Positions 30,529 to 42,553 of a stretch of 64,000 nucleotides of DNA are shown here, piece after piece; the first letter of the stretch is position 1; the number at the start of each line of letters is the position of its first letter. The position numbers and the translations under genes were made by a program. The DNA is from Hygrocybe punicea (taxonomy: Eukaryota; Basidiomycota; Agaricomycetes; Agaricales; Hygrophoraceae), in NCBI GenBank assembly GCA_963556145.1, contig OY744466.1, forward strand, positions 5,208,001 to 5,272,000. The letters run 5' to 3'. Under the pieces are notes generated by a model. That model was not told the origin of the DNA. It made no database searches and worked only from the letters and a program-made list of their open reading frames with translations.

Positions 30529-33200
30529 ATGAGTCGTCGCTTCTCCTCCTTCATCAAGTCCTCCAAGCACGAGTTGGTTGATGGGTTGGACGATGACGCC
30601 CAGTCCAAGACGTCTACCGTCATTCCCGACGTGCCGTTACCTGCGCCGGCTTTGAAGTACAAGCGATTGGATCTCTATTACAGCAAATGGGGCAAGAGTT
30701 GGAAGTACAGGGTGCGTATGGTCATTCTATCATACGTGCATTTTTTACTTAAATTACTCAAATCATTCCAGAACATGAGCCCCAAGGTGACTGTTGAGCC
30801 ACGCCCAACCCTCAAGGTCGGAGACAACGATCCTTGGAAAGAATTTTGCTTTGTGTCAGTTTCCGTCCCCGATCGACGGTCGATCACACTTGACTCCCAT
30901 TCTACCCTAGTGTCGTACGGACGTTGCCGCAGTACGAGGACGCCCGCCAAAAGCCTACGTTCAAGGTCGTTATCAAGAGCGAGTACATCTTGAAGGCTTG
31001 CAAGGAGGTCATTAAGTCTTGGCCCGGAATTTCTTGGAACACTGAACCGTTGGAGGTACTGTGAACCATCGTTTGGAATTTGTTCGTAACCCTCATGTAT
31101 TGCAACCCAGCTTGAACCTGAGGTGTTCGTTACCTTCCTTCCTGGATTTACCGCTTATCGCGATAAACTTGCCGCCAAGAAAAACATCTCTGAGGAGGAA
31201 CGAAACGTCCTGGCCTCCGTGGACGTTCTGCTCGATTGGTTGCATACCGATTATCGCATAACCATCACAACTATCAAGAACCTCACTTCTCACGGTGAGA
31301 TTAGTTGGGAGTTCCTCTATGCCTTCTTGGTTCCTCGTTCGATCCTCATCGCTCAATGCGCCGTTACTGGCGCGCTCCGTGCTTTCAAGCTGATCTCTTC
31401 CGCTCGTACCGTCACTGATGGCTTGCCTGTATATCAACTCACCTGCGAGAGCGTCGATATGATTGATAGGCCCCTGACAAATACCGTTGGTGTTGGTCTG
31501 GTGCAAACCATCATCAATCTGGACTATTTCAAAGGCACAAACAAAATAACTTCTCTAAACGCGTTCCCTATTCAATACCACCCCGACAAGGGACTCCGAA
31601 ATTCACTCATTGAGCGTGGACGGAAGTGGCTGGCATTGACCGGTGTCCACCATAAGCAATATAAAGGCATCGCTGCCTTGCAATGCGGAGACAAGATTCT
31701 GAAACATAATGTATGAACTCTTCTTTGCCATACGAATCTCACTGAGGCTCTTGGTATAGATTGATGGCAGAATCATGGTGGATAGAGGTACGTCTTCGGA
31801 ATAAGTTAACTTTGCCCTGGTCACATTAAACTTTTATGGGATGTCAGGCACTTTCAAGAGACGCAACGCAAACTATCCTTTCCCCACGGCAATTCCTACG
31901 AGCGCGGCTGGCGATCCGGCCCAGGTCTCCCATATTGGACAACAACAGGTCGTGGTAGACCCTTTTGGCCACATTCAGCCTATTCCGACTGGTAAGTGAA
32001 CTGGAATATGTTCTACTCTCAATCCTTCCCCCTAATACTCCATCACAAGGGATCTTGCCCTCCCAGACTGTCAAAAGCTTGACTCCGGAGGTGGAGATCG
32101 AATTATCCGACGAACAATTGCTCTTGGCCGCTAGTGTTGTATACGGGTTCAGTCTCTCAGATAAAATGTGGTGTATGTATTTTGGCCGCTTCGTTTCTTC
32201 CTCAACCAAAGGCAGACTCATCGTTTTCCAGTGGAGCTCAACGTTGAAAGGGTGCAAGACGTGGAATGGAACCAAGATGCGTTTGCTAATCTCGTCATTC
32301 CTTCCGGTCGCAAGGCGCTTCTCCAGTCTCTCGTCGAAGCGCATCACAGAGAGATAGGCTTTGACGACTTCATCAAAGGCAAGGGACAAGGACTAGTCAT
32401 CAATCTCTTCGGACCGCCTGGTGTGGGTAAGTGGCCGTGACTCACTTCGGCGAAAGTCGTAACATCATCCTAACGGCTCACCGTCAGGCAAGACATTCTC
32501 GGCGGAGGCAACAAGCGAGCATGTGCAACGACCGCTCTATATCGTCGGTGCTGGTGATCTCGGAACAACAGCTGTCAACCTCGATGCGGCGTTAGAACGT
32601 GTGTTCGATGTCGCCACTATGTGGAAGGCAATCGTCCTTATTGATGAGGCATGACCTTTCTCTGCCCTTGACGATAAATATATCTTACTTTTTGACAAAA
32701 TTTCTCAGGCTGACGTTTTCCTCGAACAACGTTCCCAACATGACCTTGAACGGAATGCCATGGTTGCTGTCTTGTACGTCTGTCTTAGAACTTCAAAGGA
32801 AGTGATGGGATGGACACTAATCATTTGGCGCAGTCTTCGACACCTTGAATATTACCGAGGCATCATGTTCCTCACCACCAACCGCATCAAGGCCTTCGAC
32901 GAAGCTTTCCTCTCCAGGATCCACGTCGCGCTCCACTTCGAGGACCTCTCCCAAGAGTCCAAAGAACAAGTCTGGGCGGCATTCCTCAACAAAGTCGGTG
33001 CAAGTCTCAACGGAGAGCAAATTCGTGATCTTGCTAGACGCAACGTGAATGGACGGCAGATCAAGAACGCTGTGAGGACAGCTCATTCGTTGGCTGTGGG
33101 GAGAGGTGAGAAGGTGGCGTTTGAGCACTTTGTTGAGACTCTGGATGCTATGGATGAGTTCACGACACAGTTCGAAGCTGTGCGACTCAGGGTTGTGTAA
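30529..33200 (+). CDS. AAA+ ATPase with N-terminal DUF7025-like region, about 8-10 exons
   Basis: The gene starts MSRRFSSFIKSSKHELVDGL and is spliced by short GT-AG introns. Exon 1 ends near 30712; exon 2 starts at 30772. Later exons carry WNTEPLELEPEVFVTFLPGF, YRDKLAAKKNISEEERNVLA and VDVLLDWLHTDYRITITTIK. The AAA module follows: Walker A GPPGVGKTFSAEATSEH (across the intron near 32430-32490), Walker B AIVLIDEADVFLEQR (near 32630-32730), a sensor-like IMFLTTNRIKAFDEAFLSRI and the lid ARRNVNGRQIKNAVRTAHSL. It ends at the TAA at 33198-33200. This architecture is common for fungal AAA ATPases of unknown substrate. The Walker motifs are intact and I found no break, so the gene is probably functional. 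No signal peptide is seen. Confidence 0.82.
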
Positions 33201-33456
33201 ATGGTTAGTCGGATGTCCTGTAGGCCTGTATTATGTACACTTTTTGCCCTGGTAGTTTGTTGTGGAGGTCTGCCACGTTTTGCCCAATGTGTCAATGTAT
33301 GTGTTTGAAATTACAACGTCAACCTTACAGTGCTTTCACAATTTCATGTCTCACGTGTTCAAACGTGTTGAAAATCCTAGAAAAGAAATTTAATCGTCGA
33401 AATTCTATTGCACCCTCTCAGCCTCGCAGACCACTTATAATCATACCTAAACGACC

Positions 33457-34023
33457 ATGGGTTATTGGAACATTAGCCCGGACATGAAACAACGAGCTCT
33501 GCAGCTCCTGGATCAAGGTTGGGAGATAGAACGTATCGCTGATGCTACTCGGAGTCTCACTGAAGAGTATTGGACGATGGCTCGAAAAACATCCTGCGTA
33601 TGGACGTGTAGACCCACCCAGTGTGTTGCGCAGTCCTCCATGCTTGTTGAACGTTGAAATTATTGAGGATCTCCGGGAGCTCATAAGCGAAACACCATCC
33701 CTCTACCTTGACGAAATCAGGGAATGGCTAGCAATATATTTCAACCAGCCTATATCAATTACGGCTCTCCACAACCATTTAAATGTTCTTGGATTAACTC
33801 GCAAGGTCACACGAAAGATTGCCGCTGAACGAGATGATGCTGCTCGTGCTGCATGGTTCTATGACATTAGGGCCAACTACCCAGCGGATTAGATGGTATT
33901 CCTAGATGAAACAAGCAAGGATGGCTGCACACTTGCCCGAAAATATGGCCATGCGCCTAGCGGTCGCAACTTCCACAAAACTGGGACTGTGAAGTTTTTC
34001 GTGACAGCCTCCCAAAACTGTTG
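33457..34023 (+). pseudogene. Tc1/mariner transposase, frameshifted and truncated
   Basis: The reading starts MGYWNISPDMKQRALQLLDQ. A one-base shift near 33545-33560 moves the frame to GVSLKSIGRWLEKHPAYGR, followed by ETPSLYLDEIREWLAIYF and ISITALHNHLNVLGLTRKV. A TAG stop at about 33892 precedes MVFLDETSKDG, which carries the first catalytic Asp. A few more conserved residues (ARKYGHAPSGR) are followed by a stop. The N-terminal helix-turn-helix part is recognisable, but the second Asp and the last acidic residue of the DDE/D triad are absent. The element cannot mobilise itself. Confidence 0.8.
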
Positions 34024-34029
34024 AGGCCC

Positions 34030-34531
34030 CTCCACGTTTCTTTGGTGGCATGACGTGTGATTCCTCGTTGCTGGCAAGATATTTTGAACGACCACAGTGC
34101 CTTGGTCTAACTGCAGTTCCACCGTTATGTTTGTGACTCTTGCAGCGTTTCTTTTTGGTAGAACTTTCTTCGTGATCCGAGGAATAGGCAGCTTCATCAG
34201 CCAACCTTTTTTTCCCGCTTGTAGCAGGCAACTTGTCTTCATCAGGCTCCCTCTGTTTAGCAAGTGCTGGTAGACGGATTTTAAATTTTGGGTAAGAGCC
34301 TGTTCTTTGTGAAGGTCAAACGGAAGGTTAATCCCACTTTGTAGGATCTCATCAGTCTCGCTCTCGGACTCATCCAATTCCTCCGCTAGCACCCCAAGCG
34401 CATTATATTCTCTTTTACAGTGGTTTGACAGCCATTCTCATCATCCAAGCAGGAGTTGGCCGATTCGTCTTCTGAGTTGCTGTCAGAGCTAGGGAAGGAA
34501 AGCTCGTCCTCTGGGTATATGTTGGACATTC
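34030..34531 (-). pseudogene. Acidic/basic unknown gene fragment inside the Tc1/mariner element
   Basis: From the ATG near 34530 the minus strand reads MSNIYPEDELSFPSSDSNSE, an acidic Ser-rich stretch. A frame change near 34400 leads to VLAEELDESESETDEILQSG, and further down come KKRLADEAAYSSDHEESST, KKKRCKSHKHNGGTAVRPRH and MPPKKRGGAS. The alternation of acidic and basic blocks resembles nuclear proteins. I recognise no family. It occupies the place of the missing half of the transposase. The frames do not join with standard introns, so it is broken or mis-modelled. Confidence 0.4.
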
Positions 34532-34668
34532 TAAGAAGTAACAAAGAGGGTGATTGAGCATGTCTGGGCTTTGAATATACGAGAATAGAGTTTTAATGAT
34601 TTTTTTTCTTTTCCAGCATTTTCAACTACGTTTGACCACGTGAGACATGAAATTGTGAAAGCACTGTA

Positions 34669-35177
34669 ACCTCAACATGGTTGCACCGGTGATTAGAATG
34701 AAGGAGGTCAGTTCACATTGCATTTGCCCTTACAGTCCCAGGTGGTTCCCCGACATCTGAGCGAGCAGGAGACGCGTTGTTGGCACCAGCCGATAACACC
34801 ACCCAAACCCGATCCTTCCGAAAAATCGCTGCAGAGCACTCGAGGATTTACGCAGCAGCCCGACGATGATGGGCCAGGATCTTGCTCCTTGCCTGTTGAG
34901 CCCACATCAAAACAGCACCTGCGGTGCCAAAACATGGCCTCCCGCCAGAAGAGGGTCCTCCTGGACATTTCGCTCTTCATATGCAGTTGTTATAAAAGAG
35001 GTGATGGACGTGAAGGGACGTTACCCAGTTTAGTCAGCACTACAAGTCCCTTTGCCACGCTGCTCATCCCTCCACGGTCCAACTCTACTGTTGACGGCGA
35101 ACTCTTTCCCTGCGTCGGCGGTTGCGCTAACCATCTCAAGGGTAACTGCCTCAAATCCCGCTCGCTGTAGTACCGTA
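34669..35177. other. Upstream region of the DUF4470 gene
   Basis: A 150-codon plus-strand frame (34718-35170) is Pro/Ser-rich and has no family match that I recognise. It more likely covers the promoter and leader of the gene starting at 35178. Confidence 0.35.
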
Positions 35178-38100
35178 ATGGCTTGTGCTATTCACTATCC
35201 GAACGACTTCGTGTTCCGTCCCTTCAGAAACTTGCCTCCAGTAAACCTAGCTCAGGATATCCCTCCGGAGGAGCCGGCAACCATTTTACTATTGGATTGT
35301 AGAGATCCTGGAAACATACTTCACACCATACATCACAGCCTCTCAAATCCGTGTAGGTACCTTCACGATTACCATCGATTGCCTGATTGATCTGCCTAGC
35401 CTAGTGAATCAAACCTTGGACTTTTTGTGCTGTGACAGCGAACCAGCCACCCTAGGTACGTGTGATACTTTGGGAGAACCTATAGAGCCTTCTTATGGGT
35501 AACGACGTCTAGCGCGGAATGCCCTCCTGCTCACTCTGGCGATCGACGAACAGCCCGTATCAGTCCTTTGGGACATTTTCTATCATTTCCAAATCAATAA
35601 AAAAGCCCTTTCTCTCCTCGTATCACAAAGTGAGAAACTCTATAAGCTCTCAGAAGATTCCGACGCATGGCAGTGCAGCAAGTATGCGTCCTTGCTGAAG
35701 TTCTGCACTCATGCCACGCTGTCGAAATTGCGCGCCTTCTGGAAGCTTTACGCTGAGTTTCCAGCGCTCTCGAGGGAAGGGAAAAAGAAATTGAGAAAGA
35801 GATTTTATGCCAGGTCAGATTTTACCCCCAGTTTTCTGGCCATCCCTCCGTCTTGTCGTAGCATCATCGGAATAGAAGACTCTGAAGACATCGATGTGCT
35901 CACGCAAAGATTCCGACATTTTTGGAATAAAGGAACTACATCGTTTGACGAGAAAGCGATCGCCGAGGCGACGTTGCTTAATCCAACTTTCGTCTATACC
36001 TTTGCCGGAGATCGGTTTACGGTGAGCGTTGGGACCGATCCCCTGGCCAATTTTCATCTTGTATCTGCCACACTGCCTACAAAAGGACGCTCGTTATCTT
36101 CTTCACTGACGGGGGGTAAACAGTTTCTCACTGAAGCGAAGTCGCAGTTTACTGCCTACTGTGCTGCCTTGAAGACAACGTTTACTTCTCCAGGTCGTGT
36201 TGTTATTCGTTTCTTCTGTGGTGATGCGCTTGCGTTATGCAAGACTCTCAAACAAGTTGCGTTGACACAGGACAGGAGTCCGGTGTGCTATTCAGCGCAT
36301 TGGTCTTCTTCACCTCTCATCCTTAATTCACGCGACTACAGCCTTAACTCTGTCTCCTCAGCTCCTCTTCACTTTAACGTTATCGACGCGGCTGATCTTA
36401 TTGAAGAGGTTGGATTGTTCAACATACTTCTTGCCACTGCTCCCCTTCTCTCCAGAACGCCGTCATCGACGCTCTACACCGACGCTCTACTCACATCATC
36501 AGGACCCACGTCTCATTTCTTAGATTCCCTCTGCGGTGATGTGACAACAGTGACATTGCTGCTAAACATCATTCCATCCAGCTATTTTTCGAACTTGTCC
36601 ACTTGGTGCAACGGTTTCGAGATCCTCGCAGTCCGTTCGGAACTTCTCACGAGATTCAGAGATCGTATCCCATGGCATCTCGTAGCACTCGAGGAACCGC
36701 CTGAGCACGGTAGCACTTCTAGACTCCTTCCAGTGAATTTTATCACCGACGAATTAGTGGAGCTTCTTTTCGCTGTGTACCTTCGAATGTTTGGTACTGA
36801 GACGTCTAGTCCCCTTTCGCAGGAGGTTAAGATTCCTAAAACTTGCGATTCCCGGAGACATACGCAGTCAGCTCGTTATGTCGTGGAGACTTTTGCGCGA
36901 TTCTTAGCTGCCGTGAAAGCTCGTACGCAGCTTGCTTGGATGGATGTTATGAAGAAGTTTTTGAAGCTCGTGAAGTCCAAGGTCGCGTTTTCGTCAGACT
37001 TTGATCACTACGAGGATTTACGCTCTCATCTCCACCGCTTCAACATTGTCGATCTTCTGGAAGCTGATGGAAAGAACACTTCTTCACCACATGATATGCT
37101 CTCGGGAATCAAGCTCTTCGATGGGTGGTCACACGTTCCAAGTCTTGTTTGCATCATACTTGTCGTTCCACGATCAAAGCTGATGATTTTGGATGGTTTC
37201 GAGATGAAGGAGCTTGGAAAAGCTGCGCTGCACTGCGAAGTCCGTGGATCATCTGGAATAGCGCACGGATTTGCGTCTCTCCGGACGACCTTTGGTGAAC
37301 TCTTGAATCGAGGACCCAGTGAACACCTTGATGTCTCGATTAGAGATGACGCTTTGGGTTTCTTGGGTAATAAGCCCCTCATAGCATCCTTCGATGTCCC
37401 ACATGATGTATTGCCCGATGATCCAAAAGAGCTCACTGTCAGCCTCTGCGCGCGCATTGTTCTCCCTTCGTCCGAAGGTACGGAACCCCAGCTAGGTCCA
37501 ACGCTCAAGGTATTCTCGGCCAGTCTATCCGATTCTTCGCATACGTGCGTGGCCATGAATCCACCCAAAATTTCGACCGTAGAAGACTTCACTTCTCAAA
37601 CCGAGCCACAGGTGGAAGGAATGGCTCACAAGTCTTCTCCAGCAGCTGTGTCGTTGAATATTATACCGCAGCGATCAACAAGGTTGACATTACGAGTCAA
37701 TATTCTTGGAGCAAATGATAAGCTCGCATTGTCCAGCGGAGCACAGGTATCGATAAGGAGAGTGTCCGACAACGCAATAGAAGTCCTGTTTGGGGCATTC
37801 AGTGAGGTGCTCAATTTCCCGGTTCCCGTTAACCATTCGGATGTGAAGACGGGGATTGCTCGAAAATCGTCTTACATTCAGGTGAGTTTACTCCTCCAGG
37901 CGAATGCATATCATGACCATGTGCAGGTTACTGCCTCCGTTGCGGACAGAACGACCCTCAGGGGCTCAATTGCCTGCCTGTTCCCCATCAGTCTTGGCAA
38001 ACGCACCCTTCACGTAACCAGCATGCACCGTCTCAATCTCGATGCCCTCCCTATCCTAGACTTTGGCGATTCTTCCCGTGTTGTTAATTGTGTGGCTAAC

Positions 38101-39533
38101 TATGCTCCACTTCAATTTTCTGAGCAAGAACGAAAATTGCGGGAGAATAATTTGAAAGACGTCCTCCTTACAGTGGTTTTCATAAACATGCGGAAAAGTT
38201 GAAAAAAGATTTGAGGTGTAAAAATTTTGGACTTGGTGAAATTTCTCTTGTATCTCATGGAATACTGCATGGATTGAGATGGTTATAGAGGGAAAGTTGT
38301 ACTATTTCTTAAGGGCTTTCTACTCCTGTAATTACATTTGGACAATATTTAGTGTATGGTCAGTTGTAGATGAAATAACAGGGAAACCAGGATTTTTTGA
38401 GACCCAAAATGATATTGTCAAATTATGGTATCAAATGAGCTCCTATGAAGAAGATTGTAGGGAGAAAATTGTTCATTTTTTCAAGGGCTAGAAGTACATA
38501 TACCGTGTTTTTCTTGATTTTTGTGTTTTGAGCCAATATTACATCAGTACTATTTTTGATTGCATTGGCATTAGAATACTGCAAGAATTATAAATATTGG
38601 CTCAAAACACAAAAATCAAGAAAAACACGGTATATGTACTTCTAGCCCTTGAAAAAATGAACAATTTTCTCCCTACAATCTTCTTCATAGGAGCTCATTT
38701 GATACCATAATTTGACAATATCATTTTGGGTCTCAAAAAATCCTGGTTTCCCTGTTATTTCATCTACAACTGACCATACACTAAATATTGTCCAAATGTA
38801 ATTACAGGAGTAGAAAGCCCTTAAGAAATAGTACAACTTTCCCTCTATAACCATCTCAATCCATGCAGTATTCCATGAGATACAAGAGAAATTTCACCAA
38901 GTCCAAAATTTTTACACCTCAAATCCTTTTTCAACTTTTCTGCATGTTTATGAAAACTGCTGTAAATTGAAGGACAATTTGTTTTCGCTGATGGTCACTT
39001 TTTCTGGAGCACAAAATGTGAAGACGAGCATATTTGGTATACATTCCACCCAGGGAGGATTTGACACACTGCTCTTCGTCAACGAACTGCGTCTGGACAC
39101 ATCGACAAACTCCATTGTGGCAGATGTCTGCATCCTACCGGTGACGGAGAAGCTGATATTACTGCCCGTTATCCAGAAATATCTCATCAAAATCACGACA
39201 GAGAAGACAATGTGGGCAATTCACACGGCAGATGTTACCGGCGAAGCCTGGAAGCAAATGCTACCCATAGTGGTCGAGCGATGCCGGTCTTGGTCCCATA
39301 GGAATGACTGTGGATATTCTATCCAAGGTCGTGTGCCTCTGACCTTGTCACACTCACATATACCAATTTGCGGGTGCGGTCGAGGGTTGGCGCTGGGCTC
39401 GTTCAGTAAGGTCGAAGCCTGGCGAGGATTGGAACCTTTCGTTACCAGAGCTGCTATTGGGTTGTTATTCCCATCATCTTTTATGGATACAATGGTGACA
39501 TTACCAGACAGTGGGGGTGGTGGTACAACTTGA
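35178..39533 (+). pseudogene. DUF4470 / MYND-family protein split by a MITE
   Basis: The ATG at 35178 begins the DUF4470-like region: PVNLAQDIPPEEPATILLLD, DPGNILHTIHHSL, then after an intron TLDFLCCDSEPATL and, across a second intron (35456-35512), ARNALLLTLAIDEQPV. A very long third exon runs from about 35513. The frame ends at 38200 only because a 792-bp palindromic element sits at 38171-38962. Directly beyond, the same frame resumes (KDNLFSLMVTFSGAQNVKTS), followed by WKQMLPIVVERCRSWSHRND, CGYSIQGRVPLTLSHSH and ICGCGRGLALGSFS. It stops at 39533. Removing the insert with one TA copy restores the frame. The insertion costs the last roughly 190 residues, including the conserved Cys-rich end. 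The family is expanded in basidiomycetes and of unknown function. Confidence 0.8.
38171..38962. mobile_element. Palindromic Tc1/mariner-type MITE, 792 bp, inside a gene
   Basis: Left end CAGTGGTTTTCATAAACATG and right end its complement with few changes. TA is present on both sides (38169-38170 and 38963-38964). The arms are nearly identical over about 390 bp each, with the centre near 38566. A 70-codon frame appears on both strands because the sequence is a palindrome; it is not a gene. The start CAGTG matches the Tc1/mariner element at 33328, but the next bases differ. Confidence 0.85.
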
Positions 39534-39602
39534 CAGAAGTATTTAGGCTACACAATTCAAGGAAATCGATCGGGCTACGGCATATAATTTTGAAGAATAG
39601 GA

Positions 39603-41305
39603 GAAGTTAACCGAGCATTCGAAACGTAGACGATGTTCACGAAATCGAAAAGAAGCTCAGTGTTCTCGAAAACCGTGCTTCACGAGCGGTTTCAACTATA
39701 CTGGCAGCCACAGGCACGTCCAGTTGCAAGCTCGGACGAAAGAATCTCATCGATCTCAGGAAATTCTTATTCATCATGCACTACCGAAATTCTCGACTCT
39801 CTGGCGAGTATTTCAAAGAGCGATCCGATCCCATTCATCTTCCGGGCCTTGAATGGTTGCAGGCGTATAAGAAAAGGCACGGCCTGGAGTCTGACACTGA
39901 GATGTGGCTTCACACCCTCCGATATTATCTTGACACCTCTCATAAGGAGCTGTTTCAGCGTGGGAGAGAGATTGTGCTGAAGCACCAAGAGAAATTGATG
40001 GAAATGATGGCGACTAGGATCGACCCGGATGAGGAGCATTTCAATGCTCTCACCTATCAACTTCTCGCAGATGGATTTTTCCTATGTGTTTGGGAGGTCG
40101 CCGACGGTGAAGAGTTCTTCCTTGGGGATAGGAGTTTTGGTATATGGGAGGGCATAGTAGCTGGGCATCCCGGTCTGCATCGCCTTTTCGTTCTTAGCCC
40201 TCGCATCATTATTATTCTGAGCATGCAGTTCTTACGACCGGAACTCTTCTCCCAGCTGCCCGAAGAGGCAAAAGACAGCTTCTTCAGCACTCTCATGGAT
40301 ATCAAACACGTTCCACCGCTCCCAACCTATCCAGGTGGGGCTCCAAAGAACGAGGAGGAGTTGGCTGCAGTCGTAGATCGTGAAGAGGACGCATTTGAAT
40401 TCAAAATTGTCAAGCTGTCGGTTCCGCAGTCGCGAGAAATTAACGCGATTATGCTTTATCATCTTCCTGAAACTGGTTTGGTGACCTTCGTATCCAAAAC
40501 AAGCATGTTGCGTACCCTCCGATCATTCTGGTGGGATTTTAGGAACGTCAATAGGCAGGGATACGCGCCCCTTCTTCGCGTTCTCTCCGAGGACAATCTC
40601 GAAGAGACAAACATTGGGTTCGTGAAAGCAAAGTCAGAGACAGAGACGCCTGTGGACTTCATGCTGTGGGTCACAGCTACCAAAGTTTTGACGGGTGAAC
40701 GGGCTTACCGATCACAATATGATCGGGCTATCGTTTTCTTTCTGCACGTTAAAATGACGCAGCCACCCACAGGTTCTCTTTGCGAAGAGTACTCCAGAAT
40801 ACTATCGTCCATCATGGATGGCTATCGCCGACTTTCACACCCCTTACCGTCGAGCGCGGCCGTACTACAGAAGGTCGAGCTCACCCGCTCTCTTTCTAAA
40901 GCCGACTCGGACCGACTCTTCCAATTCATGGGAAAATGGATGAGAAACCTAGCTGTGATGAAGCCAGAGGTTGCAACAGCTGTTTTAATGTATGAAGCGG
41001 CGATTATTGGGTTTTTGGATTGGCTAGCAAAACATCAACCGAAGGTTGTGATGGCTGCCGCCGTCTCCATCTTTGTACAAGTTTGTGACGCCGTAAACTG
41101 TGCCAATCGCACGAGTGTCCAGCAGTCCTGTCTCCATACTGTAGACAAGGACACTTTCATCGATGGCGCCTTTATTCTGGAGGAAGTTCTTCCTGCGTTC
41201 CATCGCGCCTCTAAGAAGAGCGAAAGTTGGGCTATAGTAGAACACTCTAAATGCCTAAGAAATCTCACTTCTGAGAACCATCTGTTTGAAAGTTACGAAG
41301 TATGA
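39603..41305 (+). pseudogene. DUF4238 protein, 5'-truncated
   Basis: The readable part starts RNVDDVHEIEKKLSVLENRA, then KNLIDLRKFLFIMHYRNSRL and WLHTLRYYLDTSHKELFQRG, and continues open to the TGA at 41303-41305. This is the middle and C-terminal part of the DUF4238 family as found in Agaricomycetes. The N-terminal HxxPRFxL-type segment that gives the family its signature is missing. A VNRAF stretch just upstream is in another frame and stop codons follow it, suggesting a small deletion. An internal Met at 39776 gives a 509-codon frame that could still be translated. It lies only about 70 bp from the stop of the DUF4470 gene. Confidence 0.65.
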
Positions 41306-41495
41306 ATCTTGGAATATAATGGTGATACTGATCCTTGCTTGATCCTGATCGTGCGTTCGTCGTTGGAATAATCGTTGCCATATTGGAATGGGCAAATTGG
41401 ATAGCGAAAGACTAATGGCTGGAAGTAAAAGCCATTCTCTGGTGATCGACGGGAGTGTAGCTCCTCAGTTCTTTTTGACGTTCAAGTTCTTCACG
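41306..41495. other. Short spacer
   Basis: No coding sequence is supported between the DUF4238 gene and the repeat element that follows. Confidence 0.4.
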
Positions 41496-41689
41496 GCCCA
41501 TCAGGAAATCGGGGAGGCGCCGGTATATCCAGGCGGAGTTGATAATTGATAAGCAGACTTGCAGCTGTTTGCAATGTCTTATCTGGCCAAATAAATGCAT
41601 TCAAGCACATATAATTATTGTGATAGTTGATCATTTGCATTCATATTTGCTTAAAATTGATTGCTGTATATAAGGGGTTACCATATACT

Positions 41690-41965
41690 CCTAATTATTC
41701 CTGCAACATACCAAATTTTCAAAGTCTTGTGGAGCCTTGGCCATACAATATAGACCATTATGATAAACATGTAATTATTCCTGTGAAATATCAAATTTTC
41801 AAAGTCTTGTGGAGTCTTGGCCATACAATATAGGCCATGATGATAAACATGTAATTATTCCTGTGAAATATCAAAATATCAAAGTCTTGTGGAGCCTTGG
41901 CCATACAATACCATGATGATAAACATGTAATTATTCCTGTGAAATACCAAATTTTCAAAGTCTTG
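41690..41965. repeat. 80-bp tandem repeat, about 3.5 units
   Basis: Units contain TAATTATTCCTGTGAAATA, CAAAGTCTTGTGGAGCCTTG and GCCATACAATATAG. They are the reverse complement of the 23812-24340 array, with the two arrays in mirror orientation near like terminal repeats. Confidence 0.75.
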
Positions 41966-42465
41966 TTCTGCAGTGCCTCTGGGGGTCTGCCAGTGCAAGT
42001 GAGGTTGACAATGTTATTAAGGCACTGCAGAATACACTGCGGGAAGTATTTGCCACATAGAATTCCTACTTTTGGATAGCCAAAATGTCTACTGAAAGCA
42101 GGAGTTGCATGTGCTGATTTGAGTAGCTATGATACTGATGTTTTCATTTATCCTTATCAAGCTGTGTTCTCAGTGATGGCAGAAGATGCTGCTGGCTGGA
42201 TCCATCACTGTGGATACATCTAGAGTTATAGTAATTTTGTTGTGGCTTCTAACAAAACTATGTACTGCATGCCTTGAATATACCATTCCTCAATGCTGGG
42301 CAAGAATGCTGCCACCATAGTCCTTGCCGCTTGTGGTCCCTGTCATTCGGGCACCAGCACAAGCCTACCTCGCACTATTTTAGCCTATGTACATACATAT
42401 CCTTGTTATGATGTTCTGCAGCCTATGGGCTTATCCTATATATAGGTCATGAAAAACAAATATTT

Positions 42466-42553
42466 TATGTCAAGTCTCGTGGCTAAGCAGTAAGTATGCC
42501 TAATGTAAGCAATAAGGCCAAGTCGGGAGTTCAAATCCCTATTATGGTAATAG
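42466..42553 (+). other. tRNA-like sequence (possible SINE promoter)
   Basis: TGGCTAAGCAGT resembles a pol III A box and GAGTTCAAATCCC a B box, spaced as in a tRNA (about 50 nt). A T-arm of GGGA/TCCC can form, but the acceptor stem does not pair, so it is not a functional tRNA. It may be the head of a SINE or a tRNA relic. Confidence 0.4.

Larger units (their letters stand above)
33328..34666. mobile_element. Tc1/mariner element with intact TIRs and TA target site
   Basis: The left end CAGTGCTTTCACAATTTCAT is matched by its exact complement at the right end, with pairing continuing through GTCTCACGTG. Both ends are flanked by TA (33326-33327 and 34667-34668), the Tc1/mariner target. The left half contains a decayed transposase. 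The right half contains unrelated sequence with minus-strand coding character. It lies just 3' of the AAA+ gene. Confidence 0.85.

Noticed and set aside
38279..38854. Twin 70-codon frames facing each other
   Set aside because: They are the two arms of a palindromic MITE.
42466..42553. Functional tRNA gene
   Set aside because: A and B boxes are present but the acceptor stem does not pair.
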